DNA of 64,000 nucleotides from Mesodorylaimus sp. YZB2_4 (Eukaryota; Nematoda; Enoplea; Dorylaimida; Dorylaimidae): positions 620,001 through 684,000 of the forward strand of contig JASANH010000916.1 of assembly GCA_030248295.1 (NCBI GenBank), in the 5' to 3' direction. The notes below the pieces were generated by a model, which saw only the letters and a list, made by a program, of their open reading frames with translations, had not been told where the DNA came from and ran no database searches. Numbering within the stretch: the first letter of the stretch is position 1; every line of letters starts with the position of its first letter. This document shows, piece by piece, positions 49,301-59,268 of the stretch. A program made the position numbers and the translations under genes.

Positions 49301-49900
49301 TGACTGCCAGCATCAGCCAATAATTGCATTTTAGGTTATTTGTCGAACCGGGTCCTGCACATTAGATATTTCAACTGATCCATAATACTAGCAAGAGATC
49401 TGCTACATATCAGTTGTTGAAATATCAAATTCCAGTGGTCAGCATCGTTGCATAGCCACAGTCAGATACAGCATATTAGCCACATACAAGTACCAAATGC
49501 TGCGCACTTTGGGAGCTCATGTTGCAGTATGGCCTCAGATCATACTCGTTGCTGGATATGCATGCAGATTGCCAGAATCCGCGGTTCTAGCCATGGACAG
49601 GGCCCCATTAGCACACCTTACTGTACCTTACCACATGAAATGGCTCCTACCTGCATCGATATGTGCAATGATACCAATATTTCGTATCTTCTTCACGTCC
49701 AAGGTACCCCCTTTCGATTTGTGGCTTTTACTGCTCGACTGCTGCTTCGATGGCTGGCTATGCGTCACTGACGATGAGTGACCAGATTTGGACGAATAGA
49801 CTCTTCGCCACGACGACCCCTCCATAATCTGGCCTTTTAAAAATCGTGCCATTTGCCACCAGATAAAGACACGCTTTGATCGATCGAATTTCAGAGACAT
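37341..49900 (-). CDS. GFM2: Mitochondrial ribosome-releasing factor 2 / EF-G2, nine exons
   Basis: GFM2 is the GTPase that splits mitochondrial ribosomes together with the recycling factor after termination. Exons: 49900-49651, 48615-48502, 46355-46261, 46122-45975, 45903-45722, 43096-42478, 40999-40386, 39465-39262 and about 37578-37341 (roughly 820 residues; human 779). G motifs are all present: [13 protein letters not shown] (split by intron 1), [36 protein letters not shown]. Later domains match EF-G2: [43 protein letters not shown] and LTSGMG. The N-terminus is basic and Ser-rich, as for mitochondrial import. Exon 7 has a CAG/NAG-type alternative acceptor (start 40999 or 40996). The last junction does not keep phase with any AG. 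Very large introns hold repeats. Confidence 0.94.
39116..39235 (+). repeat. Direct repeat unit 1 in a GFM2 intron
   Basis: AGGTCTACAAGTACACGAAT, GGCGTGCATTGCAACACCA and CTACAGCGTACACTATCT match, at roughly 75-80% by eye, the unit at 39525-39640. The copies flank GFM2 exon 8. They look like a dispersed repeat rather than coding sequence, since no frame is shared intact. Confidence 0.45.
39525..39640 (+). repeat. Direct repeat unit 2 in a GFM2 intron
   Basis: It holds AGGGTCTACAAATACACGGA, GGCGTGCGCTTGAACACCA and CTACAGCCTTCACTATCTC, the counterpart of the unit at 39116-39235 on the other side of GFM2 exon 8. Confidence 0.45.
39735..39865 (+). repeat. Dispersed repeat fragment (SINE family B)
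   Basis: It contains GATGTTTCAGCCGCAGGTAT, CGCAAGACTTGCCTTCCTCC and the tail CTCTCACATCTCCTGACACC, as in the copies at 42090 and 14040. It lies in the GFM2 intron between exons 7 and 8. Confidence 0.55.
41137..41873. mobile_element. DNA transposon with TTCGTCCCC-repeat inverted ends
   Basis: The left end (41154-41290) and the inverted right end (41735-41855) both start CGGAAAGTTCGTCC and are built of repeated TTTCGTCCCC-like decamers (about eight per side), closing with AGACCATTCGTC. The outer flanks share TATGC..CTTTCCCT(C)GG (41137-41150 and 41856-41873), perhaps a target duplication or part of the ends. The 440-bp centre has only one 71-codon frame (41373-41588). It is non-autonomous and lies in the GFM2 intron between exons 6 and 7. 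A 17-base C-run (41180-41196) sits in the left end. Confidence 0.75.
42090..42412 (-). repeat. tRNA-derived SINE (family B), best copy
   Basis: Minus strand: GCGAGTGGCTCAGCGATAAGG (A-box type), then AGGTTCGAACCCC (B-box), a body with CTGACTGGCGTAGGCAAGTC and CGGCTGAAACATCAACCTGA, CCAGGGGAGAGTATCGATTA and a tail GCTGAGGGTTACGCTGTGAG. Diverged fragments elsewhere in the window share this order. It lies in a GFM2 intron. Confidence 0.7.
43250..43410 (-). repeat. tRNA-derived SINE (family A), second copy
   Basis: Minus strand GTGGCCTGGTGGGTTAGGCG, CTCTCACGCCAGGTGCG, GTGTTCGACTCGC, then TGTCCCTTCACCCTCGAGTG and a CATGAACATGAAA-type tail. It is the same architecture as 37010-37190, more diverged. 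A plus-strand body fragment lies at 43980-44050. Confidence 0.6.
44170..44300 (+). repeat. GC-rich inverted repeat, left member
   Basis: It contains AACATCGCTGACTGGGTATC, CAAGGTAGTGTAGACCCC and CTGTCCCGCCCGGCAAGG. The reverse complement of nearly the whole block is found at 47425-47560, about 3.1 kb away, with GFM2 exons 3-5 between them. Confidence 0.7.
45722..46355 (-). other. GFM2: GFM2 exons 3-5 (GTPase core)
   Basis: Exons 46355-46261, 46122-45975 and 45903-45722 encode [64 protein letters not shown] and NKMDKPG, followed by [11 protein letters not shown]. These are switch I, switch II and the guanine-specificity motif of a translational GTPase. All splice sites are GT-AG and phases agree. 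Confidence 0.93.
46772..46958 (+). pseudogene. DNA-level copy of EXOC1 exon 20 with intron flanks
   Basis: The block 46823-46945 matches EXOC1 exon 20 (2802-2680) at about 109 of 123 bases. It still encodes [17 protein letters not shown] and [14 protein letters not shown] without a stop. Similarity continues into both introns: ACATCATCTTGACG and TTTTCAG upstream, GAATGACAG downstream. The copy is therefore genomic, not from spliced RNA. The donor GTGAG has become CTAAG, so it could not splice as before. It lies in GFM2 intron 2, antisense to GFM2. Confidence 0.9.
47070..47560 (-). repeat. GC-rich repeat cluster, right member of inverted pair
   Basis: The segment 47425-47560 is the inverted copy of 44170-44300. 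Next to it, 47320-47400 holds a second, shortened copy of the ACCTGCA..CGCCGGGCGGGACAGG block, and 47070-47095 repeats CAACATCGCTGACT. G-runs of 12 and 17 bases lie at 47129-47140 and 47296-47312. It is probably nested ends of a DNA element. Confidence 0.6.
48230..48420. repeat. AGATC / GGTCAG tandem-like repeats
   Basis: A G-run (48230-48239) is followed by four AGATC units, CTGATCTGATTGCG, and then repeated AGGTCAG/GTCAGGTCAGG blocks at both 48300 and 48405. It is low-complexity DNA in a GFM2 intron, just downstream of exon 2. Confidence 0.45.
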
Positions 49901-50017
49901 GATCGATGAGCGTTATCTCCTGGAATAGAATAAAGTGCTCACAGAACTGCCATGATCGTGACACTCAGTTATATGAAGACAAAAAGTCACGTAATAATCA
50001 TTTCCAACAGTGGTAGC

Positions 50018-50346
50018 TGATAAGCGCTTACTTATCACTGTGATGACTGATAAGCCCAATCCTAAGCGCCAGCGCCAGACAGAAGTATCTCCCATGTGAT
50101 CGCTTATCAGTTATATGCAGAAAAGGATGACAATGCAATAACTGACAGGTGATCACTTATCAGTTATCGATTCTTAAAACTAATAAGTTGAGAAGTGATC
50201 ACTAATGATCTCATCACATCATTTGTAAAAACTGATTTATGCAGCTATACGAGACTGCGCAACTTATCAACCACAACAGCCTATATATGTTGACTACGAA
50301 TTCAGGCACACTAATTGATTAAACCAGACCTCAGAAGGTCACTTAT
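50018..50346. promoter_or_regulatory. Cluster of GATAA/TTATC motifs upstream of GFM2
   Basis: At least seven GATAAG/CTTATC sites occur between the GFM2 start (49900) and the BIN3 stop (50637), several inside longer repeats such as GATCACTTATCAGTTAT and GATCGCTTATCAGTTAT. It could be a GATA-factor-responsive promoter for GFM2 or simply a short degenerate repeat. Confidence 0.3.
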
Positions 50347-50464
50347 CTCAGCTCTAATCAGATCAAAACTGGAAAGTGATCCCTATCCTACATCATACAC
50401 CAGATAACTCAAAGTATAGGCCTTCGCAGCCATAAGAATGAAAACGCAATTAATCTGTACACAT

Positions 50465-50470
50465 TTTATT
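50465..50470 (-). terminator. AATAAA polyadenylation signal for BIN3
   Basis: TTTATT on the plus strand reads AATAAA on the minus strand, 167 bp past the BIN3 stop codon. Confidence 0.55.
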
Positions 50471-50636
50471 ATGTACATAAGTAAATAGGAATAGAAAAGC
50501 AGGTAAAATTTATATCACAGAAATAAAGGACAACTGAATATAACTTGTAAGAAACCTTAGTCACAAACCATAGGTGCTCTGTAATATCACCCCCGCCCCG
50601 ATTCACACTAGCCAGCAACAAGCTCCCTTGTTCCCA

Positions 50637-52817
50637 TCACCTGTCCGATGCCACAATCGTCAATGCCTTCAGTTCTTGCAACCTATTCTGCATCTGAGTC
50701 TTGTAGACTTGGTCTGAGCCCGCCCAATCAGCTTGAATTTCTGAACACAAGGATGAATATAATCGTTGCAACTGACTACACTCGTCCATTTCCAGTTCAA
50801 CCAATCCTTCCAAGGTTGGAGCGAAGTACTGGCCCCTTTCATTCAAAAATCGACCACCATCTTGGACCAGTTCATTATGCCACTGGTAGAATTCCTCTTT
50901 CGCATATTCGTGTGCTTTCTGATGCTGAAACAGCCACATCACTTATGGATTAATTCCTTCCCAGATAGAGTTCTATTTTAGCTGGTTAATACTGTAAGAT
51001 TATCTGAACTTCAAATTATGAAAGACAAACTTAAGACCAGAAATCTATCCGAGTCAATTTACACGAAATATTTCGTATTGATCAACTGATCCATGGAAAA
51101 TTTAGAACAAATCACTTTACACCTACTTTTAAAATTGTCACGAACTATGACAGCCTACGATACAAGCAAACTCTCGCTTCGCGTAAACTTAATTTGGTTT
51201 GAGCTTGTGACCAAGAGGCCTGTACAGCAAGTACTTCTACTGCAGGTGTAGATGAAACTCAGCATTTGAAATCGCCTGAGTCACAAAAATCGATATAAAA
51301 ACCATGAAATCGGTTGTAAATCGATGCCATACCTGCTCATATTTACTTCGATTCGATGGCGTTTGTTCGCGCTCTTTGAATTTCTCTGCTTTTGCTTGTT
51401 CCTTGGAGCATTCCTGAGATGAAGCAATGTCACAAAAAGTGCAGGGTTGTTGGGGGATGTTATGACTAATCTGGTCATGAGTTGAGTTACGAGGGAATTT
51501 CAATTATCCCCACGTACCTGAGCGCAATTTTCCCACTTTTTCACTCCGCTTTGCCAAGCAGAGAAAACGGCCGAATATTTTTTAACTGGTTCCGTTACAA
51601 TTTGATTAAAAGCTAGAAGCTGAAAAAACCATTTTTTAAGAATAATATGCAAAGAAATCATTTTTCTTACATTGTCCACTCTGACTTTGTCGACGTCTGT
51701 CACCGCTTTTTGCCACGAATCACCCAGTTTTTGTAGAGTGCTACCATTAGAAAATCCCGAAGCGATGAGATTTTGAGGAATTCGTAATTCGCATTTACTC
51801 AAAGCTGCAAAAAACGATGGATTGTTAAAGATGAATGCAACAAAACGAACATTAAAAATCATTTGATTAAATTAAATGTTTACGATGAACTATTCGGACT
51901 ACTGGGTTGACATCCATCATGGGAAATACCAAATTCATAGGCTGCTTTACGACAAAGCTTACGTTAGTCGCTTCCGGTCAAGCGTTCAAAATAAATGGCA
52001 AAACAAATCTGACCAATCCTCTTAATATTCAAAGGCATGGCGATCAATCAAGTGGGCGGATCTACATTGGGTCAAGGTCAAATGTCCGGGACGAGGCGGA
52101 TATTGGACCCTGTTTATCACTGAAATTTATCATTGTCAAATTTGCGGACCCGTATTCAACAGAACTAGAAACGAGTCCACACTTCGGATAACATTTTTTG
52201 GTCGATATCTCCCGAGCGAATAAAAATATCATTGTGGGGTCCTCTGGTACTGTTTCACGCATATTGGCGTCAAAAATTACAGAAATCCATCACGCTTTTC
52301 ACGGACGGCGATCGAAAACCCTCCCGCAATTTTTTTCCATATATATATTTATAGACTTTGTTTGAAACGCAAAATATCGTACTTTTGCTGAGCAATTTTA
52401 CTATTGTCTAGCACACACATTGTACTACAGTTGCTACTTGATGTTATCACGAGGGCAACCATCAGGGCGATCCAAATCAATGGTCTTCACGCCATAATGT
52501 TTAGAACAATCAACAAAAAAGTAGTTGGAAAACAGGTCGATTACACGAATGCAGCAAAAGTAAAAACCCGCTCTAATGCGAATTCGCTTACCTTGCAAAG
52601 CGTTTCCATATTCCTTTGCATCGTGACCAAGTTTTTTGCACGTTTTCTCTAATTGAGATATTTCCGAGCGTACTCTATCGAATTCCTGGGTTTCCTAACC
52701 AAATAAACAAACAATGCCATTCTTACTGAGCCTGATTTGCGGCGATTTTTCAACACATACCTGACTCGAAAGCAGCTTTTGCTTCGCGTAATTTTGTTTC
52801 GAAAATGGATTCCACAT
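50637..52817 (-). CDS. BIN3: Bridging integrator 3 (BIN3) BAR-domain protein, six exons
   Basis: BIN3 is a small amphiphysin-family protein made of little more than a BAR domain. It binds curved membrane and affects actin organisation and cytokinesis. Exons 52817-52761, 52694-52592, 51804-51671, 51619-51518, 51413-51333 and 50924-50637 join in phase with GT-AG borders to 254 residues; human BIN3 has 253. Matches: MWNPF near the start (human MSWIPF), the EFDRVRSEISQLEKTCKKL helix, FNQIVTEPVKKYSAVFSAWQ (human IQKTVIEPLKKFGSVFPSLN), YFAPTLEGLVELE and the terminal LQELKALTIVASD (human LSELRALSIVADD). There is no SH3 domain, as expected. It lies 0.7 kb upstream of GFM2 on the same strand; no functional link is implied. 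Confidence 0.93.
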
Positions 52818-55800
52818 TTATGTTTCAGGATTCCACATTCAGGTTAGAAATGAAATCGATGTGGAAAATTTCGCTAAGTACCACCCCGCGTGCTGAAAGA
52901 GCGAGTTAAATTTGCGCGTACCAGCAGACATGTAATACAGTAATTGACGTTCATGTTCGTGGTATTATCATATCTGAGCGGGTTTTTTAAAAACTGTGCA
53001 AGTAGCCGAAATGCCACGACATTGACACTAACTACAAACGGAAGGGGCGGTCTGGTCTGGTGTCAAGTATCGTCTGGCTAGAGGCACAATATGTAAGATC
53101 CATGCCGTCCGTGTTTCCTTAGGATCATTACAAACGCCATGGCTATACTATATGTGATAAATCACTGGCTCGCGCCAACGCGGGCGCCCCCTAACGGTAT
53201 GAATCAGTCACCGTGGCCGGCATTCTCCATAAAAGCCCGGAAAGGAATGATAAGAAATGAACAGTGCCAAGAGGCATGAAATCAGTCAAGAAGAGAAAAG
53301 AAAGAGGCTAAAAAGGCTTCAGATAGCTCCTCGCTTTGTGGTAATTTGAAGTGGCCAAGGAAAGGCCGTTGCTGAGGATACGGGTGTACCAGGCCTGTGA
53401 GATGTTATAATCAGATCCCTCAAGTTATGTGGGTTGATTTATTGGAGCGAGTGGAGGCGATGCTACAGTTCGATCCTGGGTCCTTTGGCGCCATGCTGAT
53501 GATCACGGATATGTTTGACACTATATTATCTTTTTAATGAATAGAAAAATAAGGATATTTCTGGGTGTGATACCCAGATGGATCTAACTTTTTAGTCTGA
53601 TGCAAGTACTCCATGTCATTGTTGATAATATCACTGAATATACTGTTTGCTAATCGCTAGAAGAGGAGAGCGAAGGGGGGATCACGGTGGGAGACAGGGC
53701 ACCAATGTGTTTGCAGTGGATTTTATTAGAGATTCAAACTGTATTCAGTACTTAGGCAGAGCAGCAGACCATTTCTTTTTGATACAGATCGACTCTGTTA
53801 TTGTCATCCTCCATTGTCCTTCACTTATCACAAATAGACGCATTGAATTGGGGAAAAGTAGCAATTGATGAAAGTTTTGCTACTCGAACGCAAAATGGCT
53901 TCATTTTTTGATCTATTCTTCGACACAATAATGACTCGTTTGTAAGCGCGTGGTGCATTGAACTTGATGAGGCGTTTGCTTCGCTTTATTTGCATCCAAT
54001 TCAGCTCGGGTGGCCCGACCTCGGTTGTGCTTTTAGCTGACCTAAAAACTAACGCACAGTAATCTTCAGTTCAATCCTTGGCAACAGGAATTCAAAGGAG
54101 TTGGTGCTATCTGTGAGGGACTTTTATAAAAATAACTTTTAGTGCAGCAGTCCTCCTTACTGCTATTTCGGCCCTGATTAGTTTACTGTATCCACTGTTG
54201 ATGGTGATAACAATGAAAAATATGAGGGAGGGCAGAATCTGTGAAAAGAGCTGTATGTGCGCGTTCTTTCCAGCCAATCGGACTTTGCTTATTTAGTTTT
54301 TAAAAACCTATGGCGGCTGGAGATGATGCCAGGTACATCAGGACATACTTACAAACGATCTGGTGATTGAGCAAGCACGGCATCGCTCACAGCCGGCATT
54401 GATAAGCTTATGATCAAGGTCGAAAACAGAAATGATAGAAAAATTGAAGTCATATTAGTTTCAGAGGTCTATCAGTCCGCACAGCAGACTTTAGCGAAGA
54501 AGAAACAAACGAGCCAGTGCCGAACTCCCAAGACCTCAGAGCAGTAATGGGGGTGGTGAAAATGGTATTTTTATATCGGACATGCGCCCACGTGCTTCCT
54601 CCGGGATGACAAATGCTATTGACTGATTGATTGATTATCAAATGTCCCCTGTGCGCAGGATGTGATATTTCCATTCGAGACACGTAAGAATGCTCATTAA
54701 AAATATCTCGTGCGTGTTTGTTCAATGCATCTGCCATTTATCTGAGGCTGAAAGGAATACGCATATCGCATAACTTGGACAGACAGGCCTAATACAGGAA
54801 CTGGAATGGCCAAACCGTGCAGGAGCTACGTATTTTTCAAGGATAAAGTGAATTACTAGTTGATTAATTCGTGCGTCACGTGTTTCTCGCTCCTGTCACC
54901 AGATGTCCTGACGAGATTAAGAATTTGTCTAGTTGAGTGGGTGCGGCTTATAAAATCATCTAAGAGGAGCTTATTTCTGGCTCCTCATGTTATACGTATA
55001 TTCGACGTCGCGTACTTACGCAGAGCAGTGAGCGAGCAGAACTTCAAAATAGATTTTGGCCCAAATAAAGTATAGAAAAGTCAAATTCGTGAAAAGTCAC
55101 AAAGGTGCATGAGTATGTTCATAAATAATGCTCAACGCCAACAATCTAATAAGCGTCTACCATGTCAGAAGCTCGGCACTTAATAGCATCATCATCATTG
55201 TCCGAGCGTTTAGTTCCGCCTCTGGGCAGCGTCCGTTTTTCTGCAAATTGCCGCCATTTTTTCTGGTCTTCTGAGTCTTGTAGACTCACGTTCATTTTCC
55301 TGTGTCTTCTCTGGTCTGGCAAGATTTGTTATCATCAGGGTCTTACTGTTAGCCCTACACGCCATGTATGCATTCCAATGCCCAGCACTGATAAGCGCAC
55401 AGACGGCTTTAGGCGCCCTTCAGATGAGTACGATGACATCATAGATACAACATTAGATGTGGTTATCACAACACAGTTTCTCAACTTTGCGCCCTTTTCT
55501 GTCTGAAACATCATGTCAGGCTGTTCCTGACATGGGCGATGCCGCAGGCCGCAGGTGCTCCTGGCTCCCCGGGAAAGCTATTTGAGGGTGAACTATTTAA
55601 CCAAATGGTCCTTGGAGGCAAAAACCGCAGGAGTAGTTGTTTCTGGTCACTTTTTCTTGTCGAGTGGTGGAACAGCTGATGCACTTGTGTTGAAAAGCAC
55701 GGCAATCTGTAATTTTCATGCCTGATACAGTATATAGTGACAAGCTTGGGTATACGGCTGATCATTAGTGTAAGGGCATGGCAGCATACAGAGTTCTATC

Positions 55801-58800
55801 AATATCTGCAACATGGTGACGCTTTATCCGACGTCTTTATTGTGTGAGGTTACCCCAGTCTGGCTCACGAAGTCCTAGAGAAACCGCTGCCAGAAAATCC
55901 TTGGACGACCACACACGAAGGTGCCAGCACCCTCGTGCTGCATTCTAAAGCTGACGAGACCGTTCGTGGCGCCAGTGAAACCATTGGTCCTCGTATGGTG
56001 ATACTGGGCCCACAGCGCTGTGATGATGCCTTCACCATGGCTAGTACGCCTAGCTGGTAGAGTTAGAGTTAGGCTTTTCGCCTACAAGATTAAGTCACCA
56101 CCACATCATTCAATACAGAGATATACCGCGTTTGCTAGAAGCTCCTACTGTTGAAGCATCGTGCCTCATCTGAACATTTTTTAGCCACCTGTCTCATTTT
56201 CCTCGCTCGGACCACTCTTACCTTTGGGTATAACCTTTTGCCATTTAAGGCATCTGTGTCCTCGCAAATATGTTTTCCCCGTGTTGTGTGTTGTGCACAT
56301 ATATGCGCGACCTTGCGGACATACCCGACATCGGCATAAAAACTCACTGTCAGGTGTCGGATCTGTTCGAGGGGGAGGAAATCGAAAAAATACCACATAT
56401 CAATCCCACAGCATGAAAAAAATATTATTGCGTGCTCAGAGACTACAGTCCATATTCAATCAAGGCAGTGTTGAGACATCTAGGTCGACGGCTAAAGGTC
56501 ATAATTTGCGTAAGAGCGCCTCATGGCGCCGGAGCGTGTGAAAAAGCACCTTGCATTAGGCAACCTGTTTGAAAGATTTGTTTCGTCGAACTCGTGCCAA
56601 CCCGCCCCTCCCCAACAGGCTGCAAAGGGCAATCGAAATTTGAGCGTTGGTTTGTAGGATAAGGTCAGAATCAATCTATCATGAACTGCGAGCAAGTAAA
56701 TGATAAGTGGAAGATTATGTCTGTTATACAGTAAGACACGTACTGTACTTTCGGAATAGCAGGTAAGAGGAAGCACGCGCTAAAAGAAAATTTCAGCTGC
56801 AGAGTGTCACAGCTGTGATACACAGGAGGTAGTAATAACTGGCATTTCTCTGGGATATCGTAACGTCTACTCCGTTTCTGGTTTTTATTATGCATAGAAG
56901 TTTCACATTTTAAATTTGTCACCACCCCAAAAAATTCTTTTTCTGCTCATATCATCCCTTATCGTAGGCTGACTACACCGAGCTGCGCCAGATATTTTAT
57001 CACTCTCTCTGCAGCCGGACGGGTAGGACGGTCCCGTGACGATTCCCCCACTTGGTCGTTTCCCCCCACCATAATTTTCTCCTGATATGCAGGTAGATAC
57101 GACCAGGACCTTTAATTTGCAAAACTACTGTAAATGCATTGCTGTTCTTGATCGTGAGCGCCACTCGTAGGTGTCCATCGAGGCTAATTATAACTGATTC
57201 AAGCCTACTGTACTCTGTATCCTAACAGTCAATATTTGGTATAGTATGCACATGCAAGTCAATTTATAATATACTGCACAGGTGTGCCTTTCACAATTTT
57301 GTCAGATGCAAATTATGTTGTGTTGTTGTGGTGTGCAAATGTTGTGTCTGTATGCTGATCGATTGACATGTCTTTGCATACTGTAGATGGCGGCTCTGAT
57401 ACCTATAATGATATCCTAGCAAAGTAAGAACTAATGCATGCGCATCCCCCAGCAGTTTATATTTTAATAGCCAGACCCTTTAGTCTGACTGCTTCTGATG
57501 TTTTGCAAATTGGACCATTGATAGGTACGTCTGTTTTCCAGTGTCTATACTTGTTACATATAAGTATGCTTCTGCGTGGCTCAATTATAAATTGATATTG
57601 CAAGCAGTGGCAGCTGGAGGATGTATTTGAAATTAGCACAAGACTAGCAGTAGCTGAGCAGATTTAAAACTGTCAGGCCGACCTTATTCCCGAACGAAAT
57701 TAATGAAAGCCTAAGCAGCAGCGAGATGAAATATTTGATTGCTCGTTTTTAAACCTTTTAAGAAACAAGAAACCGAGTTTGTTTTAGTAGGTGACCCCTG
57801 AGCAGGGTATCATCATCAAGGAACGGTGATTGAATTATTTCAGTCTGCTCACGATCTCCTAATTTATTTGGGAGCCTGATTACGTAAACCGCAGCATTAT
57901 CACAGGGTCACATGCAGGAAGAAGAAGCTGAGGCCATTTGATTAAATTCGCACAGGCATGACCGCGCCTTAGACTACTAATTTTAGGCAAGCGGTAGAAA
58001 AATATTTTTAAGTTTGCGTTTTCTGGTGGACTAGCAAATATGCTGTGCCTGCTTTTCTTCGGTCTTACTACTACTGTAGAATAGTATGTCAATACGGGTA
58101 GGTGTCTGACGATGGACTTTATTGCCGTACAATGAGCCGTATTATAGAATCACGGGAAGTTTCAAACTCTTCTTGTGCGCAGCATAAATGATTTTTCCAA
58201 CATATTTCTCAGCTAATAAGATGAAAACACGGATCCGGAATATGCAGTATGTGCGCGCTCATCCTCCCGCACCCTCTACCTATTGTATACAGCACCCGAG
58301 GGGCGGATCTTTACAAAATCAAGCAACCCTTCCCTCTTGGATAACACATTTATGGTATTCTTCTTTGAAGGTATATGCCTGTGCAACTGCCTGAAACTTG
58401 GCTCTATGTATTGAGCAGACACATCCGCTTATGACACGAGTATTTCTGTTTTGTAACGTTATTATGTTATGTCTATGAGAATTTTTGTTGGCGGTTGGAT
58501 ATTATTTTAACAATTCATCGTTTGTTTTCTGCTGCTCACGGGTCTTTTTTTTCACACGTACACCAGACTGTTGCACAGCCTCGGCTACATTTGTCAAATC
58601 GAGTCGAGTGCAATCAAGCAGCACAGCAGTGTTGTATAGTCAAAAGAAAGGTCACCAAGAGTAAAGCGATGAACAATTCGTATACTGTATACAAGTGCAC
58701 CTACAGAAACACAGCAGGAAAGTGCAGTAAAATGCAACAAAAACTAAATGAGCCACTCTGAACAGTATCTTTGGCTGTTTATCTTCTATAACCTGTTTTC

Positions 58801-59100
58801 TTGCAGAATACACGCACTCCACGATTCGCGTAGTGCCGCGTGTACATCCCCAAAGAAAACAGATAGTAATAAAGCTTCATAAAAACATGAATGTTGCATG
58901 TCAAGTATAGGTAAGCCCTAACTACAGTGGAGTTAACCACCAACTTCTCTAGTATTCCTGACTTCTATCCATCTGTAATTTCCATAATTCCACATGGCGA
59001 ATATGTGGGATGGCATGGTCTCATGTGAGATTTCGTGCGCACATGGTATCCGTGTGGGCCCATTTTGGTATTTCATGGGATCTGGGATCTGGGATTGCCT
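52818..59100. other. Long stretch without recognised gene
   Basis: The BIN3 promoter and 5' UTR should lie at its start (52818 onward). Beyond that I see only short unconserved frames. A B-box-like CAGTTCGATCCTGGG lies near 53466-53480, perhaps a tRNA-derived piece. No splice-linked exon series, RNA gene or bounded element was found. Confidence 0.4.
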
Positions 59101-59268
59101 GGGTCGTGGCCTAGCGGTTCAGACGTCTGCCTGTCGCGCTGGGTGCGCACTTATAGGGGAAGGGACTTCCACCTGAGTAAAAAATGCTTGTCAAATATGC
59201 GTTCCTTGGCCCTTGAGTGAGCTGTATAGTGCTTGGCTATGGATAAAGTATGACATGACATGACATGA
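59101..59268 (+). repeat. tRNA-derived SINE (family A), third copy
   Basis: It begins GGGTCGTGGCCTAGCGGTTC (A-box TGGCCTAGCGG), then CTGGGTGCGCACTTATAGGG, a decayed B-box, TCAAATATGCGTTCCTTGG, GTGCTTGGCTATGGATAAAG and a TGACATGACATGACATG tail. The body and tail closely match 37010-37190, confirming the family. Confidence 0.75.

Noticed and set aside
45964-50637. BIN3 and GFM2 as an operon
   Set aside because: They are 0.7 kb apart with a BIN3 polyadenylation signal between, and functions are unrelated; same strand alone is weak evidence.
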